A model generated the notes under the pieces. It saw nothing but the letters and a program-made list of their open reading frames with translations, was not told where the DNA came from and ran no database searches. Both the position numbers and the translations under genes were made by a program. DNA of 64,000 bases. Source: Cupriavidus sp. AU9028 (GTDB taxonomy: Bacteria > Pseudomonadota > Gammaproteobacteria > Burkholderiales > Burkholderiaceae). Of this stretch, positions 8,748-17,199 are shown piece after piece. The DNA lies in NCBI RefSeq assembly GCF_019795295.1, contig NZ_JAIMCG010000001.1, positions 124,001 through 188,000 on the forward strand. The letters are read 5' to 3'. Each line of letters starts with the position of its first letter. The first letter of the stretch is position 1.

Positions 8748-10136
8748 ATGAGTGATTCCAACGCATTCCGTCCCGCCGCCGCGGCCTCCCGCGGACAGTC
8801 GGCCTCGCGCGACGTCATTCCCGTCGGGGAGCTGAATCATGCGATCGCCACGATGCTGGAGCGCAACTTCCCGCTGACCTGGGTGCGCGGGGAGATCTCC
8901 AACTTCACGCGGGCGGCCAGCGGCCACTGGTATTTCTCGCTGAAGGACGCGCGAGCCCAGATCCGCTGCGTGATGTTCCGCGGCCGCAACCAGTATGTCG
9001 ATTTCCCTGTGCGGGAGGGCGAGGCGGTGGAGGTGCGCGCACTCGTGTCGATGTACGAGGCGCGGGGCGAGGTGCAGTTGAATGTCGAGGCGATGCGCCG
9101 GGCTGGCGTCGGCAATCTCTACGAGGCCTTCCAGCGCCTGAAGGAGAAGCTGGCGCGCGACGGTCTGTTCGATGCCGCACGCAAGCGGCCGATTCCCGAG
9201 CATCCGCGCACCATCGGCATTGTCACCTCGCTGCAGGCGGCAGCCTTGCGGGATGTGCTGACCACGTTGCGCCGGCGTGCGCCGCACGTCGACGTGATCG
9301 TCTACCCGGTTCCCGTGCAGGGCACCGGCGCCGCCGAGCGGATCGCGGCGATGCTGGACGTGGTCGGCGCGCGCGCCGAGTGCGATGTGGTGATCCTGTG
9401 CCGTGGCGGCGGCAGCATCGAGGACCTGTGGTCGTTCAACGAGGAAGTGGTGGCGCACGCGGTGTCCCGCTGCGCGCTGCCGATCGTCTGCGGCGTGGGT
9501 CATGAAACGGACTTCACCATCGCCGACTTCGTCGCCGACGTGCGCGCGCCGACGCCGACCGGCGCCGCGGAACTGGTCAGCCCGGACCGCGCGCATCTGC
9601 TGGCGCAGGCGCGCCGCGGAGGCGTGGCGCTGGCGCAGGCGATGCGCCGTCAGCTGGAGCGCCGGGCGCAGCATCTGGACTGGCTGGCGCGGCGCGTGCG
9701 CAGCCCGCAGGCGCAATTGCGCGAGCGGCGCGCACAGCTCGACTATCTGTCGCGACATTTGCGGGCTGGACTGCAGGAGTCGGTGCTGCGGCGGCGCCAC
9801 CGGGTACAGGTGTTGACCATGCGCTGGCAGGCGCTGCGGCCCGATCCCGCGGCGGCGGGGCGACGGCTCGACCGTCTTGCCGTGAGGATGCAGGCCGCGC
9901 AGGAGCGGCAGCAGGAGCGCGCCGCACAGCGTCTGCAGCGGGTCGCCGGTGCGCTCGAGTTGCTGGCCCCGCAGCGAACGCTGGAACGCGGCTATGCAGT
10001 GATGCTGGACGGCCGCGGCAAGGCGGTGCGCTCGCCGTCCCAGCTACGTGCCGGCACTTCCGTCGAAGTGCACCTGGCCAGCGGCGTGGCCGACGTCGGC
10101 ATTGCCTCCGTGCAGCCGAAGCTGGCCGACCTATAG
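8748..10136 (+). CDS. xseA: Exodeoxyribonuclease VII large subunit
   Basis: XseA is the catalytic subunit of exonuclease VII, which degrades single-stranded DNA from both ends. The 462-residue protein has the N-terminal OB-fold ([10 protein letters not shown] through about residue 115, with W-V-R-G-E-I-S-N-F and G-H-W-Y-F-S-L-K-D), then the catalytic core ([31 protein letters not shown]). Next come a long Arg/Gln-rich coiled coil and the closing L-x-R-G-Y-A-V motif. The start at 8748 gives the family-standard N-terminus; 38 in-frame upstream codons are not conserved-looking. The small subunit xseB is not in the window. Confidence 0.96.
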   Translation: MSDSNAFRPAAAASRGQSASRDVIPVGELNHAIATMLERNFPLTWVRGEISNFTRAASGHWYFSLKDARAQIRCVMFRGRNQYVDFPVREGEAVEVRALVSMYEARGEVQLNVEAMRRAGVGNLYEAFQRLKEKLARDGLFDAARKRPIPEHPRTIGIVTSLQAAALRDVLTTLRRRAPHVDVIVYPVPVQGTGAAERIAAMLDVVGARAECDVVILCRGGGSIEDLWSFNEEVVAHAVSRCALPIVCGVGHETDFTIADFVADVRAPTPTGAAELVSPDRAHLLAQARRGGVALAQAMRRQLERRAQHLDWLARRVRSPQAQLRERRAQLDYLSRHLRAGLQESVLRRRHRVQVLTMRWQALRPDPAAAGRRLDRLAVRMQAAQERQQERAAQRLQRVAGALELLAPQRTLERGYAVMLDGRGKAVRSPSQLRAGTSVEVHLASGVADVGIASVQPKLADL

Positions 10137-10229
10137 TTAGCAACGTGCCGTCGCGGTGGCCGTGGGAAGTGACATCCCGAGTGCCGCCGGGCGCATACTG
10201 CCGCGCCGCGCAGGGGCATTTGCCCTCGT

Positions 10230-10258
10230 TTGCGCCGCTCTGGCAAGTCACCTACAAT
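10230..10258 (+). promoter_or_regulatory. Predicted sigma-70 promoter of sodB
   Basis: TTGCGC (10230-10235) and TACAAT (10253-10258) are separated by 17 bases, about 40 bases before the sodB ATG. The -10 box matches the consensus at five of six positions. Confidence 0.5.
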
Positions 10259-10298
10259 CGGTGGCTTCCCGTCCCAACAACCCACAGAGACAGAACAA

Positions 10299-10880
10299 AT
10301 GGAACATACTCTCCCCCCGCTGCCGTATGCCTACGATGCGCTCGCCCCGCATATCTCCAAGGAGACCCTGGAGTTCCATCACGACAAGCACCACGCGGCT
10401 TACGTGACCAATCTGAACAACCTGATCAAGGGCACGGAATTCGAGAACGCGTCGCTGGAAGAGATCATCCGCAAGTCGTCGGGCGGCATCTTCAACAACG
10501 CCGCGCAGGTGTGGAACCACACCTTCTTCTGGGACTGCATGGGTCCGAACGGCGGCGGCCAGCCGACCGGCGCACTGGCTGACGCGATCAATGCCAAGTG
10601 GGGTTCGTTCGACAAGTTCAAGGAAGAGTTCACCAAGGTCGCCGTGACGACCTTCGGTTCGGGCTGGGCCTGGCTGGTCAAGAAGCCGGACGGCTCGCTG
10701 GACCTGGTGTCGACCTCGAACGCCCACACCCCGCTGACCACCGACGCCAAGCCGCTGCTGACCTGCGACGTGTGGGAGCACGCTTACTACATCGACTACC
10801 GCAATGCCCGTCCGAAGTTCGTCGAGGCCTTCTGGAACGTCGTGAACTGGGACTTCGTCAGCAAAAACTTCGCTGGCTGA
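10299..10880 (+). CDS. sodB: Superoxide dismutase [Fe]
   Basis: This enzyme converts superoxide to oxygen and hydrogen peroxide in the cytoplasm. The 193-residue protein has all four metal ligands: His27 (E-F-H-H-D-K-H-H), His74 (V-W-N-H-T-F-F-W), Asp157 and His161 (C-D-V-W-E-H-A-Y-Y). F-F-W-D-C-M and the Gly/Gln arrangement N-G-G-G-Q-P in the middle favour the iron type, though Fe and Mn forms cannot be separated fully by eye. A strong intrinsic terminator follows, so the gene is probably monocistronic. Confidence 0.95.
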   Translation: MEHTLPPLPYAYDALAPHISKETLEFHHDKHHAAYVTNLNNLIKGTEFENASLEEIIRKSSGGIFNNAAQVWNHTFFWDCMGPNGGGQPTGALADAINAKWGSFDKFKEEFTKVAVTTFGSGWAWLVKKPDGSLDLVSTSNAHTPLTTDAKPLLTCDVWEHAYYIDYRNARPKFVEAFWNVVNWDFVSKNFAG

Positions 10881-10920
10881 TCGTCCGGCCGCTGCCGCCA
10901 GCGCGGCACCGGCAACGAAA

Positions 10921-10952
10921 ACAGGCCCTGCTTCGGAGGGCCTGTTTTTGTT
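10921..10952 (+). terminator. Intrinsic terminator of sodB
   Basis: Perfect 9-bp stem (ACAGGCCCT / AGGGCCTGT) with a 7-base loop, followed by TTTTGTTT. It starts 40 bases after the sodB stop. Confidence 0.85.
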
Positions 10953-10966
10953 TCTGCGTCCGGTAT

Positions 10967-11022
10967 CCCTCTCTCCCGGCCCCTCTCCCCCGACCGCTCT
11001 CCCGCAAGCGGGGGAGGGGAGC
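10967..11022. repeat. Intergenic CCCTCTCCC-type palindromic repeat, copy 2
   Basis: Contains CCCTCTCTCCCGGCCCCTC and then CTCTCCCGC-AA-GCGGGGGAGGGG, the same core as copies at 5053, 15696 and 47953. It lies between the sodB terminator and ppk2. Confidence 0.75.
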
Positions 11023-11118
11023 CGACACGTCGCCTGGGCGCTCGGGGTTCACGTCGGTGACATATTGCCCCTGTACCCTGCCCCATCCCGGCAGGAAACC
11101 GATACAGGAGCAGGACCC

Positions 11119-12048
11119 ATGCGCCCCGGCGACGAAGAGTTTATCCGCCGCATCCACCGTGAAGTGGCGGACCACTACGACGAGGAGCTTGAGCTCGCCA
11201 TCGAGGACGACGGCTGGGAGAGCCTGTTCGGCGACAGCGGCAACGCGGGCGAGGGACATGCCACCGACGAGGAGCGCCAGGCGCGGCGCCGCTATTTCCG
11301 CGAACTGTTCCGGCTGCAGGGCGAGCTGGTCAAGCTGCAGAGCTGGGTGGTCGCGACCGGGCAGAAGGTAGTCGTGCTGTTCGAGGGCCGCGATGCGGCG
11401 GGCAAGGGCGGCGTGATCAAGCGGATCACGCAGCGGCTGAACCCGCGGGTCTGCCGCGTGGCGGCGCTGCCGGCCCCCAACGATCGCGAGCGCACGCAGT
11501 GGTACTTCCAGCGCTATGTCTCGCATCTGCCCGCGGCGGGCGAGATCGTGCTGTTCGACCGCAGCTGGTACAACCGGGCCGGCGTGGAGCGGGTGATGGG
11601 CTTCTGCACCGACGACCAGTACGAGGAGTTCTTCCGCACCGTGCCCGAGTTCGAGAAGATGCTGGTGCGCTCGGGCATCCGGCTCATCAAGTACTGGTTC
11701 TCGATCTCCGACGAGGAGCAGCACCTGCGCTTCCTGTCGCGCATCCACGATCCGCTCAAGCAGTGGAAGCTCAGCCCGATGGACCTGGAGTCGCGCCGGC
11801 GCTGGGAGGCCTATACCAAGGCCAAGGAAATCATGCTGGAGCGCACGCATATTCCCGACGCGCGCTGGTGGGTGGTGCACGCCGACGACAAGAAGACCGC
11901 ACGGCTCAATTGCATCCACCATCTGCTGACGCTGATCCCGTACCGGGAGGTCGAGCATCCCGGCATCGTGCTGCCGCAGCGCGAGCGCAGTACCGACTAT
12001 TTCCGCCAGCCGGTGCCCAGGGAGATGTGGGTGCCGGAGGTGTACTGA
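11119..12048 (+). CDS. ppk2: Polyphosphate kinase 2
   Basis: PPK2 uses polyphosphate to phosphorylate nucleoside diphosphates (or monophosphates in other classes). The 309-residue, single-domain length fits class I. Walker A is G-R-D-A-A-G-K-G-G at 90-98. The Walker B/lid block is D-R-S-W-Y-N-R-A-G-V-E-R-V-M at 147-160, and Y-W-F-S-I-S-D-E-E-Q is the family's next conserved stretch. The first 55 residues are acidic and variable. The ATG at 11119 follows ACAGGAGCAGGACCC. It converges with the mgtC-like gene after 22 bases. Confidence 0.94.
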   Translation: MRPGDEEFIRRIHREVADHYDEELELAIEDDGWESLFGDSGNAGEGHATDEERQARRRYFRELFRLQGELVKLQSWVVATGQKVVVLFEGRDAAGKGGVIKRITQRLNPRVCRVAALPAPNDRERTQWYFQRYVSHLPAAGEIVLFDRSWYNRAGVERVMGFCTDDQYEEFFRTVPEFEKMLVRSGIRLIKYWFSISDEEQHLRFLSRIHDPLKQWKLSPMDLESRRRWEAYTKAKEIMLERTHIPDARWWVVHADDKKTARLNCIHHLLTLIPYREVEHPGIVLPQRERSTDYFRQPVPREMWVPEVY

Positions 12049-12070
12049 GCGTACCGAGGCCGGGCTGGAC

Positions 12071-12538
12071 TCACTTGAAGCGCTGCAGGATCTCCAGCAC
12101 CAGCAGCGTGAACAGGGTGGCGATCAGCGCGGTCATCTCGCGCCCCATGCCCGCCGCCACGCCGATGGCGGCTACCATCCAGATGCTGGCCGCGGTGGTC
12201 AGGCCCTTGATGTCGCCTTCGGCGGTCATCTTGATGATCGCACCGGCGCCAAGAAAACCGATGCCGGAGGCGATGCCCTGCAGCACGCGGCTGACGTCGT
12301 TCAGCGGCATGCCGGCCTGCAGGGGCACCAGCACGAACATGGCCGACCCCATCGCCACCAGCATATGGGTACGCAGCCCGGCGGCCTTGCCGGCCGACTC
12401 GCGCTCGTAGCCGATGATGCCGCCCAGCAGCATGGCCATGGTCAGGCGCACCAACACGCGCGTGGCTTGTTCCGGATCGGCCAGGTCGGCGAACTCGCTG
12501 CGCAGGGCAGCCAATACTCCTTCCCAGAAGTCTTCCAT
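12071..12538 (-). CDS. MgtC/SapB-family inner-membrane protein
   Basis: This is a 155-residue protein with four hydrophobic segments and the family core: L-L-G-G-I-I-G-Y-E-R-E, A-G-L-R-T-H-M-L-V-A-M-G-S-A and G-I-G-F-L-G-A-G-A-I-I-K, ending with G-L-T-T-A-A-S-I-W. MgtC proteins act in low-magnesium and intramacrophage survival in some species; many paralogues have no known role. It lacks the extra C-terminal cytoplasmic domain of Salmonella MgtC. The start at 12536-12538 gives the conserved N-terminus; a long upstream frame is not coding. Confidence 0.88.
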   Translation of the reverse strand: MEDFWEGVLAALRSEFADLADPEQATRVLVRLTMAMLLGGIIGYERESAGKAAGLRTHMLVAMGSAMFVLVPLQAGMPLNDVSRVLQGIASGIGFLGAGAIIKMTAEGDIKGLTTAASIWMVAAIGVAAGMGREMTALIATLFTLLVLEILQRFK

Positions 12539-12702
12539 GTTTCCCCCGAAAACACTGTGCAATGCGCCAACGCGCGCTATGCAGTCCGGCTGGCTCGCCG
12601 TGCGCCGGCTGGGCGACTGGTGCGCCCCTGACTGTGACGTAAGCGTAGCATGGGGGTAGCGGGGGGCGCCGTCGGGGCGACGCTGACATGGCGTGGGAGA
12701 GT

Positions 12703-12722
12703 ACGCCCGGCATGCCGGGCGT
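12703..12722. promoter_or_regulatory. 20-bp perfect palindrome downstream of the GT51 gene
   Basis: ACGCCCGGCA followed directly by its own complement TGCCGGGCGT. It sits in the 221-base gap between the GT51 gene and the mgtC-like gene, both leftward. It could be a hairpin at the end of the GT51 transcript or an operator for the mgtC-like gene. There is no U-run. Confidence 0.4.
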
Positions 12723-12759
12723 CGGCTCAGCGCCCGGTCAGCGGGCATGCCGCGGACAC

Positions 12760-13461
12760 TCAGCGTGCCGTCAGCCGCAGCGGCTCGAGCAGCGCGGCAT
12801 CGTACTGCGGACGGTCGATCCGTCCCAGCTCCAGCATGCGCAACAGGATATAGGCCTGGCGCTGGCGCGCGCGCTTCGGGTTGACCACCGGGTTGTTGGC
12901 CGAGGGCGCCTTCATCAGGCCGGCCAGCATCGCGCACTCGGCCAGCGTCAGCGCGGGCAGCTCCTTGCCGAAGTAGGTGCGGGCGGCATCGGCGAAGCCG
13001 TAGGCACCCTCGCCGAGGTAGACCTTGTTCATGTACAGCTCGAGGATCTCGTCCTTGCTGAAGGTCTCCTCGATGCGCCAGGCCAGCAGCGCCTCGTACA
13101 GCTTGCGGGTGTAGGTCTTCTCGCGCGACAGGAAGAAGTTGCGCGCCACCTGCATGGTGATGGTCGACGCGCCCTGGGACAGGTCGTCCGACAGGTTGGC
13201 CACACCCGCCCGCACCACGCCGACATAGTCGATGCCGTCATGCACGTAGAAGCGCTCGTCCTCGATGGCGATCACCGCCTCGGCGAGCGCGGGCGGCATG
13301 CGGTCCAGCGGCACGTAGCTCGGGGTTTGGCGGAAGGCGGCGATGGTATCGAGCGCAGGCAGCTGGCGGCTCGCCACCACGGCTGCCAGCGCCGCCAACA
13401 GGACGAGGCCCACCGCGGCAAGCGCGAGCAGCGTGAACAGAGTCGGCCAGAAACGTTTCAT
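12760..13461 (-). CDS. Single-domain peptidoglycan glycosyltransferase (GT51), PBP1a-like
   Basis: GT51 enzymes polymerise lipid II into glycan strands at the outer face of the inner membrane. One N-terminal membrane helix (about 6-30) is followed by the GT51 motifs: E-D-E-R-F-Y-x-H-x-G with catalytic Glu67, Q-G-A-S-T-I-T-M-Q-V-A-R-N and K-D-E-I-L-E-L-Y-M-N with the second Glu138. The protein stops there, without a transpeptidase domain. Its late part (L-T-L-A-E-C-A-M-L-A-G-L, N-P-V-V-N-P-K-R-A-R-Q-R) resembles class A PBP1a more than classic MtgA. A GTG 18 bases upstream is also possible; the ATG at 13459-13461 is chosen. Confidence 0.85.
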   Translation of the reverse strand: MKRFWPTLFTLLALAAVGLVLLAALAAVVASRQLPALDTIAAFRQTPSYVPLDRMPPALAEAVIAIEDERFYVHDGIDYVGVVRAGVANLSDDLSQGASTITMQVARNFFLSREKTYTRKLYEALLAWRIEETFSKDEILELYMNKVYLGEGAYGFADAARTYFGKELPALTLAECAMLAGLMKAPSANNPVVNPKRARQRQAYILLRMLELGRIDRPQYDAALLEPLRLTAR

Positions 13462-13531
13462 GGGGCCGTATTTTGCCACCGGCGTGTGACGTCGGCGCTG
13501 CCAGGCAAGGCGGCGGGCAGGATGCCGCTCG

Positions 13532-14683
13532 CTACGCCCGGCATTCGGTGCCGCGCGCCAGCAGTCCGCCGAGCAGGTCCGACTGGGTCACCAGACCCAC
13601 CAGCTGACGCCGCTCGTCGACCACCGGCATCAGATGCCAGCCGCCATTGGTCATGGCTTCGGCCAGTTCGATCGCCGGCTGGTCGATGCCCGCGACCGGC
13701 ACGGTACTCAGCATGACGTCGCGGATGATGCCGTCGGCGCGGCGCTTGCCCTTGGCCGGGTCGCCAAGGAAGAGGTCGGTGGTCGATACCAGCCCTACCA
13801 GGCGGCGGTCGCGCGAGGAGATCACGGGCAGGGCGCTCAGCCGGTGCCGCTGCATCAGGCGCCACGCGTCGTTCAGCCGCTGGTCGGCACGGATCGAGAC
13901 GACGTCGCGCGACATGATGTCGGCGCAGCGCAGCTCGCCGAAGCGCCGGTGCCAGGCGCGCTGGCCGGCCTGCACCAGGATCTCTTCCAGATCGTCCGGT
14001 TCGATATCGATGAACTCGCCGCGCTCGGCCAGCACCGCATCCAGGTCCGCGCGGGTGATGCCGCCGCGCCGCGCCGGGGGCGGATCGCTGGTGCCGTGTC
14101 CGGGCGGGGCGATCGGGCGGTGCGGGTAGCGGCGCCCCATCAGGTTGTTCAGCGCCAGCGCGAGCAGCAGCAACAGCATCGCATTGATGGCGACCGGCAC
14201 CACGGCGAAGCCGAAGCCGAGCTTCGCGATCTCGGGGCCGCCAAAGACGCCCGCCACCGCGATCGCGCCCGCCGGCGGGTGCACGCAGTGCAGCTGGAAC
14301 ATCAGGGCCAGCGACAACGCCACCGCGATGGCGGCAGCCAGCCCAGGAAACGGGATCCAGTGCGCGCAGGCGACGCCGATCAGCGCGGCCAGGATATTGC
14401 CGCCGATGATGGACCATGGCTGCGCCAGGGGGCTGGACGGCATGGCGAACAGCAGTACCGCGCAGGCGCCCATCGGCGCGATGAACCATGGGTTGAAGCC
14501 CGCCAGCAGATGACGGCTGATCCATTCCGTGCAGGCGATGCCGAGCAGCACGCCCAGCACGCTCTTGGCGCGCTCCAGCCGGTTGGCCGCCACCGGCATC
14601 GGTACGAAGCCGGCCAGCCAGTGCTGCCAGCGGGGCCGGTCATTGCCGGCAGTCGGGGAGAGGGTAGACGATCGGAAGAACAT
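13532..14683 (-). CDS. HPP-family membrane protein with paired CBS domains
   Basis: This is a 383-residue protein. The N-terminal half (about 20-190) has four or five hydrophobic helices with F-I-A-P-M-G-A-C-A-V-L-L-F and C-V-H-P-P-A-G-A. The latter contains the His-Pro-Pro motif naming the HPP family, some members of which are linked to nitrite transport in plastids. The C-terminal half holds two CBS domains (D-I-M-S-R-D-V-V-S-I and R-D-V-M-L-S-T-V-P-V), which usually bind adenine nucleotides. The transported substrate is unknown. The start at 14681-14683 begins the conserved protein; the same frame runs open a further 486 codons antisense to modE and modC, which is not coding. Confidence 0.85.
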   Translation of the reverse strand: MFFRSSTLSPTAGNDRPRWQHWLAGFVPMPVAANRLERAKSVLGVLLGIACTEWISRHLLAGFNPWFIAPMGACAVLLFAMPSSPLAQPWSIIGGNILAALIGVACAHWIPFPGLAAAIAVALSLALMFQLHCVHPPAGAIAVAGVFGGPEIAKLGFGFAVVPVAINAMLLLLLALALNNLMGRRYPHRPIAPPGHGTSDPPPARRGGITRADLDAVLAERGEFIDIEPDDLEEILVQAGQRAWHRRFGELRCADIMSRDVVSIRADQRLNDAWRLMQRHRLSALPVISSRDRRLVGLVSTTDLFLGDPAKGKRRADGIIRDVMLSTVPVAGIDQPAIELAEAMTNGGWHLMPVVDERRQLVGLVTQSDLLGGLLARGTECRA

Positions 14684-14866
14684 GGCTTGCGGTAGTGGCG
14701 CTTGCGACACATGTCTGGCGCCGGCGAACCGCAAATGTATCATGCGGTGATATAAGCCTGCAGGCTGGCGTGCGCGCGCCTGCATCGAGGGATGCCGCCG
14801 GAAGGTGAGCCCGGGTAACATGGACCCCTTCACGGTTCCGCCCTCCCGGCACGCCTTCCCCTTGCC

Positions 14867-15670
14867 ATGAATCCCATCGACCCGGCCATCGAAGTCCACG
14901 GCGCCATCTGGTTTCAGGCGGGCGGCCGGCAGCTTGGCGGCCGGGACCGAATCGCGCTGCTCGCGGCGGTGGCCGAGCACGGCTCCATCACCGCAGCGGC
15001 GCGGGCGGTGGGCCTGAGCTACAAGGCGGCCTGGGATGCGATCGACGCGATGAACAACAGCGCGGGCGAGCCGCTGGTATCGCGCGCGGCCGGCGGCAAG
15101 GGAGGGGGCGGCACCAGCCTGACGGCGCGCGGCGAGCAGTTGGTGCGCACCTACCTGGCGCTCGAGGCGGAGCACCGTGCTTTCGTCTCGCGGCTGTCCG
15201 CCACCATGGGTGACGACCTCCATCTGATGCGCAAACTGATGATCCGCACCTCCGCCCGCAACAAGCTGTTTGGCCGGGTCAGCGCCGTGCGCGCCGGGGC
15301 TGTCAACGACGAGATCGTGCTGACGCTGGCCGGCGGCCAGCAGGTCGCCGCCACCGTCACGCACGAGAGCGCGGAAACGCTGGGTCTCGCGCCCGGCGTG
15401 GAGGCCTTCGCGCTGGTCAAGGCCTCGTCGGTGCTGCTGGGGGTGCCGGATGGCCCCATGCGGCTGTCCGCGCGCAACCAGCTGCCCGGTACCGTTGCGC
15501 GCATCGTGCCGGGGGCGGTCAACGCCGAAGTGGTGCTCGCGCTCGACGGGGGCCATACCGTGGCGGCCATCGTGACGCAGGCCGGCCTTGCCGACCTCGG
15601 GCTGCGCGAGGGCGAGCCAGCGGTGGCGATCTTCAAGGCGTCCAGCGTGATTCTCGGCGTGCTGGAGTGA
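14867..15670 (+). CDS. modE: Molybdate-responsive transcriptional regulator ModE
   Basis: ModE represses molybdate uptake when molybdate is plentiful. The N-terminal winged helix (about 28-65, with G-S-I-T-A-A-A-R-A-V-G-L-S-Y-K-A-A-W-D-A-I) is typical. G-G-G-G-T-S-L-T-A-R-G lies in the wing region. Two Mop-type molybdate-binding domains follow at about 128-190 and 200-266, each with an S-A-R-N-x-L-x-G-x-V start. The 267-residue length is standard. It faces away from the HPP gene and converges with modC. The ModE-like box before modA (18045-18068) is its likely target. Confidence 0.95.
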   Translation: MNPIDPAIEVHGAIWFQAGGRQLGGRDRIALLAAVAEHGSITAAARAVGLSYKAAWDAIDAMNNSAGEPLVSRAAGGKGGGGTSLTARGEQLVRTYLALEAEHRAFVSRLSATMGDDLHLMRKLMIRTSARNKLFGRVSAVRAGAVNDEIVLTLAGGQQVAATVTHESAETLGLAPGVEAFALVKASSVLLGVPDGPMRLSARNQLPGTVARIVPGAVNAEVVLALDGGHTVAAIVTQAGLADLGLREGEPAVAIFKASSVILGVLE

Positions 15671-15695
15671 GCGTGGCCGGGGCGGGGCGCGGCTA

Positions 15696-15809
15696 CCCTC
15701 TCCCCCGGCCCCTCTCCCGCAAGCGGGCGAGGGGAGAACCCCGAGACCGAACGTGCCGCCGGTTTGCTCCCCTCTCCCGCCGGGCGGGAGAGGGGCTGGG
15801 GGAGAGGGT
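15696..15809. repeat. Intergenic CCCTCTCCC-type palindromic repeat, copy 3 (double, inverted)
   Basis: A forward element (CCCTCTCCCCCGGCCCCTC then CCGC-AA-GCGGGCGAGGGG, 15696-15736) faces an inverted one (15766-15809) ending GGGGGAGAGGG. The whole could fold into one long hairpin. It lies between the convergent modE and modC stops, so it may act as a bidirectional transcript end. Confidence 0.78.
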
Positions 15810-15836
15810 AATGCACCGCGGACGGCCACGCCAGAA

Positions 15837-16523
15837 TCACACCGGCGGTACTTCCGTCTGCGCATGGATGCGCCCGTCGCGCATCTCCAGCACCTGGTCT
15901 GCCAGCGCCGCCACGTCGGCCGGATCGTGCGAGACGACCAGCATCGGCACATCGATGCTGGCCTGCAGCTCGCGCAGCTCTTCACGCAGGCGTGCCCGCA
16001 GCGCCGGGTCCAGCGCGGAGAAGGGCTCGTCCAGCAGCACGATGTCCGGCCGCCTCGCCAGAGCCCGCGCCAGCGCGACGCGTTGCTTCTGCCCGCCCGA
16101 AATGTCGGCCGGGTAGAGGTCGCGCACCGGGGCAAGGCCAAACGCTTCGATCCACCGCTCCGCCTGCGGATGGCGCTCGCCCTGGCGCGGGTTGCGCCAG
16201 CCGCGCACCAGCCCGAAGGCGATGTTCTGCGCCACCGTCAGGTGGGGAAACAGCGCGTAGTCCTGGAACAGATAGGCGACGTTGCGATGCTGGGGGCGGA
16301 TGTCGATTCCGGCGGCGGCATCGAACAACACCCGGTCGCCAAGGCGGATGGTGCCGGCCGAGGGGCGCAGCAGGCCGGCGATGGCCTGCAGCGTCAGCGT
16401 CTTGCCGGCGCCGGAGGGCCCGAACAGCGCGAGCCGGTGGCTGTCGGCGGTGAAGGCGACGTCGAGTTCGAAGCCGCGTCCCGCGCCTTCGAGCTGCCGT
16501 CGGATGTCCAGGTGCAGCTGCAT
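15837..16523 (-). CDS. modC: Molybdate ABC transporter ATP-binding protein, short form
   Basis: ModC powers molybdate import with ModB. Walker A GPSGAGKT is at 35-42, Q-loop Gln87, ABC signature S-G-G-Q-K at 142-146, Walker B I-V-L-L-D-E-P at 161-167, and H-D-P-A-D-V supplies the switch His. The protein ends at 228 residues; E. coli ModC has about 350 with a C-terminal Mop/TOBE domain that senses molybdate. That domain is absent here and the stop looks natural. The start at 16521-16523 lies 4 bases after the modB stop. Confidence 0.94.
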   Translation of the reverse strand: MQLHLDIRRQLEGAGRGFELDVAFTADSHRLALFGPSGAGKTLTLQAIAGLLRPSAGTIRLGDRVLFDAAAGIDIRPQHRNVAYLFQDYALFPHLTVAQNIAFGLVRGWRNPRQGERHPQAERWIEAFGLAPVRDLYPADISGGQKQRVALARALARRPDIVLLDEPFSALDPALRARLREELRELQASIDVPMLVVSHDPADVAALADQVLEMRDGRIHAQTEVPPV

Positions 16524-16527
16524 GGCC

Positions 16528-17199
16528 CTAGCGAATGGCGGGCCGGGACGCCGGGACCAGCCGGCCGGCGGCGAGCAGCAGCACCACGCAGACGACCGAG
16601 GTGACCAGCACCAGCAGGTTGGCGGTGCGGTCGTCGCCCGCCTGCACCGCTTCATAGATGGCGACCGACAGCGTCTGCGTGCGGCCCGGCAGGCTGCCGG
16701 CCACCATCAGCGTGGCGCCGAACTCGCCCAGCGCCCGGGCAAAGGCCAGCAGTACACCGGCGGCGATGCCGCGCACGGCAAGCGGCAGCGACACGCGGAA
16801 GAACAGCGCGATTTCGCCGGCCCCGAGCACGCGCGCGGCGTTCTCCAGCTGCGCATCGACGCTCTCGAAGGCGGCCCGGGCGGACTTGAGCACCAGCGGA
16901 AAGGCCACCACGCTGCTGGCCAGCACGGCGCCCTGCCAGGTAAAGACCAGTTCGATGCCCATGCTGGCGAGCCATTCGCCCAGCGCGCCGCGCCGGCCGA
17001 CCAGCACCAGCAGGTAGTAGCCCAGCACCGTGGGGGGCAGCACCAGCGGCAGCGTCAGCACCGCATCCACCAGATCGCGCAGCGGCGAGCGCCAGCGCGA
17101 CAGTAGCCACGCCGTGCCGATGCCCAGCACCGCGTTGATGGCGGTGGCCCAGAGCGCCACCTTCAGCGACAGGGCAAGCGGAATCCAGATTGCGCTCAT
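16528..17199 (-). CDS. modB: Molybdate ABC transporter permease
   Basis: This 223-residue inner-membrane protein has five hydrophobic segments and the permease EAA loop (G-A-G-E-I-A-L-F-F-R-V-S-L-P-L-A at about 147-162), where ModC docks. L-P-L-V-L-P-P-T-V-L-G-Y-Y-L-L is characteristic of ModB/CysT permeases. Its ATG overlaps the modA stop (ATGA), so the two are translationally coupled. Confidence 0.95.
   Translation of the reverse strand: MSAIWIPLALSLKVALWATAINAVLGIGTAWLLSRWRSPLRDLVDAVLTLPLVLPPTVLGYYLLVLVGRRGALGEWLASMGIELVFTWQGAVLASSVVAFPLVLKSARAAFESVDAQLENAARVLGAGEIALFFRVSLPLAVRGIAAGVLLAFARALGEFGATLMVAGSLPGRTQTLSVAIYEAVQAGDDRTANLLVLVTSVVCVVLLLAAGRLVPASRPAIR

Noticed and set aside
14684-16141. 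486-codon upstream extension of the HPP/CBS frame on the minus strand
   Set aside because: It runs antisense to modE and through modC; its residues are Arg/Pro/His-rich and the conserved protein begins at 14683.
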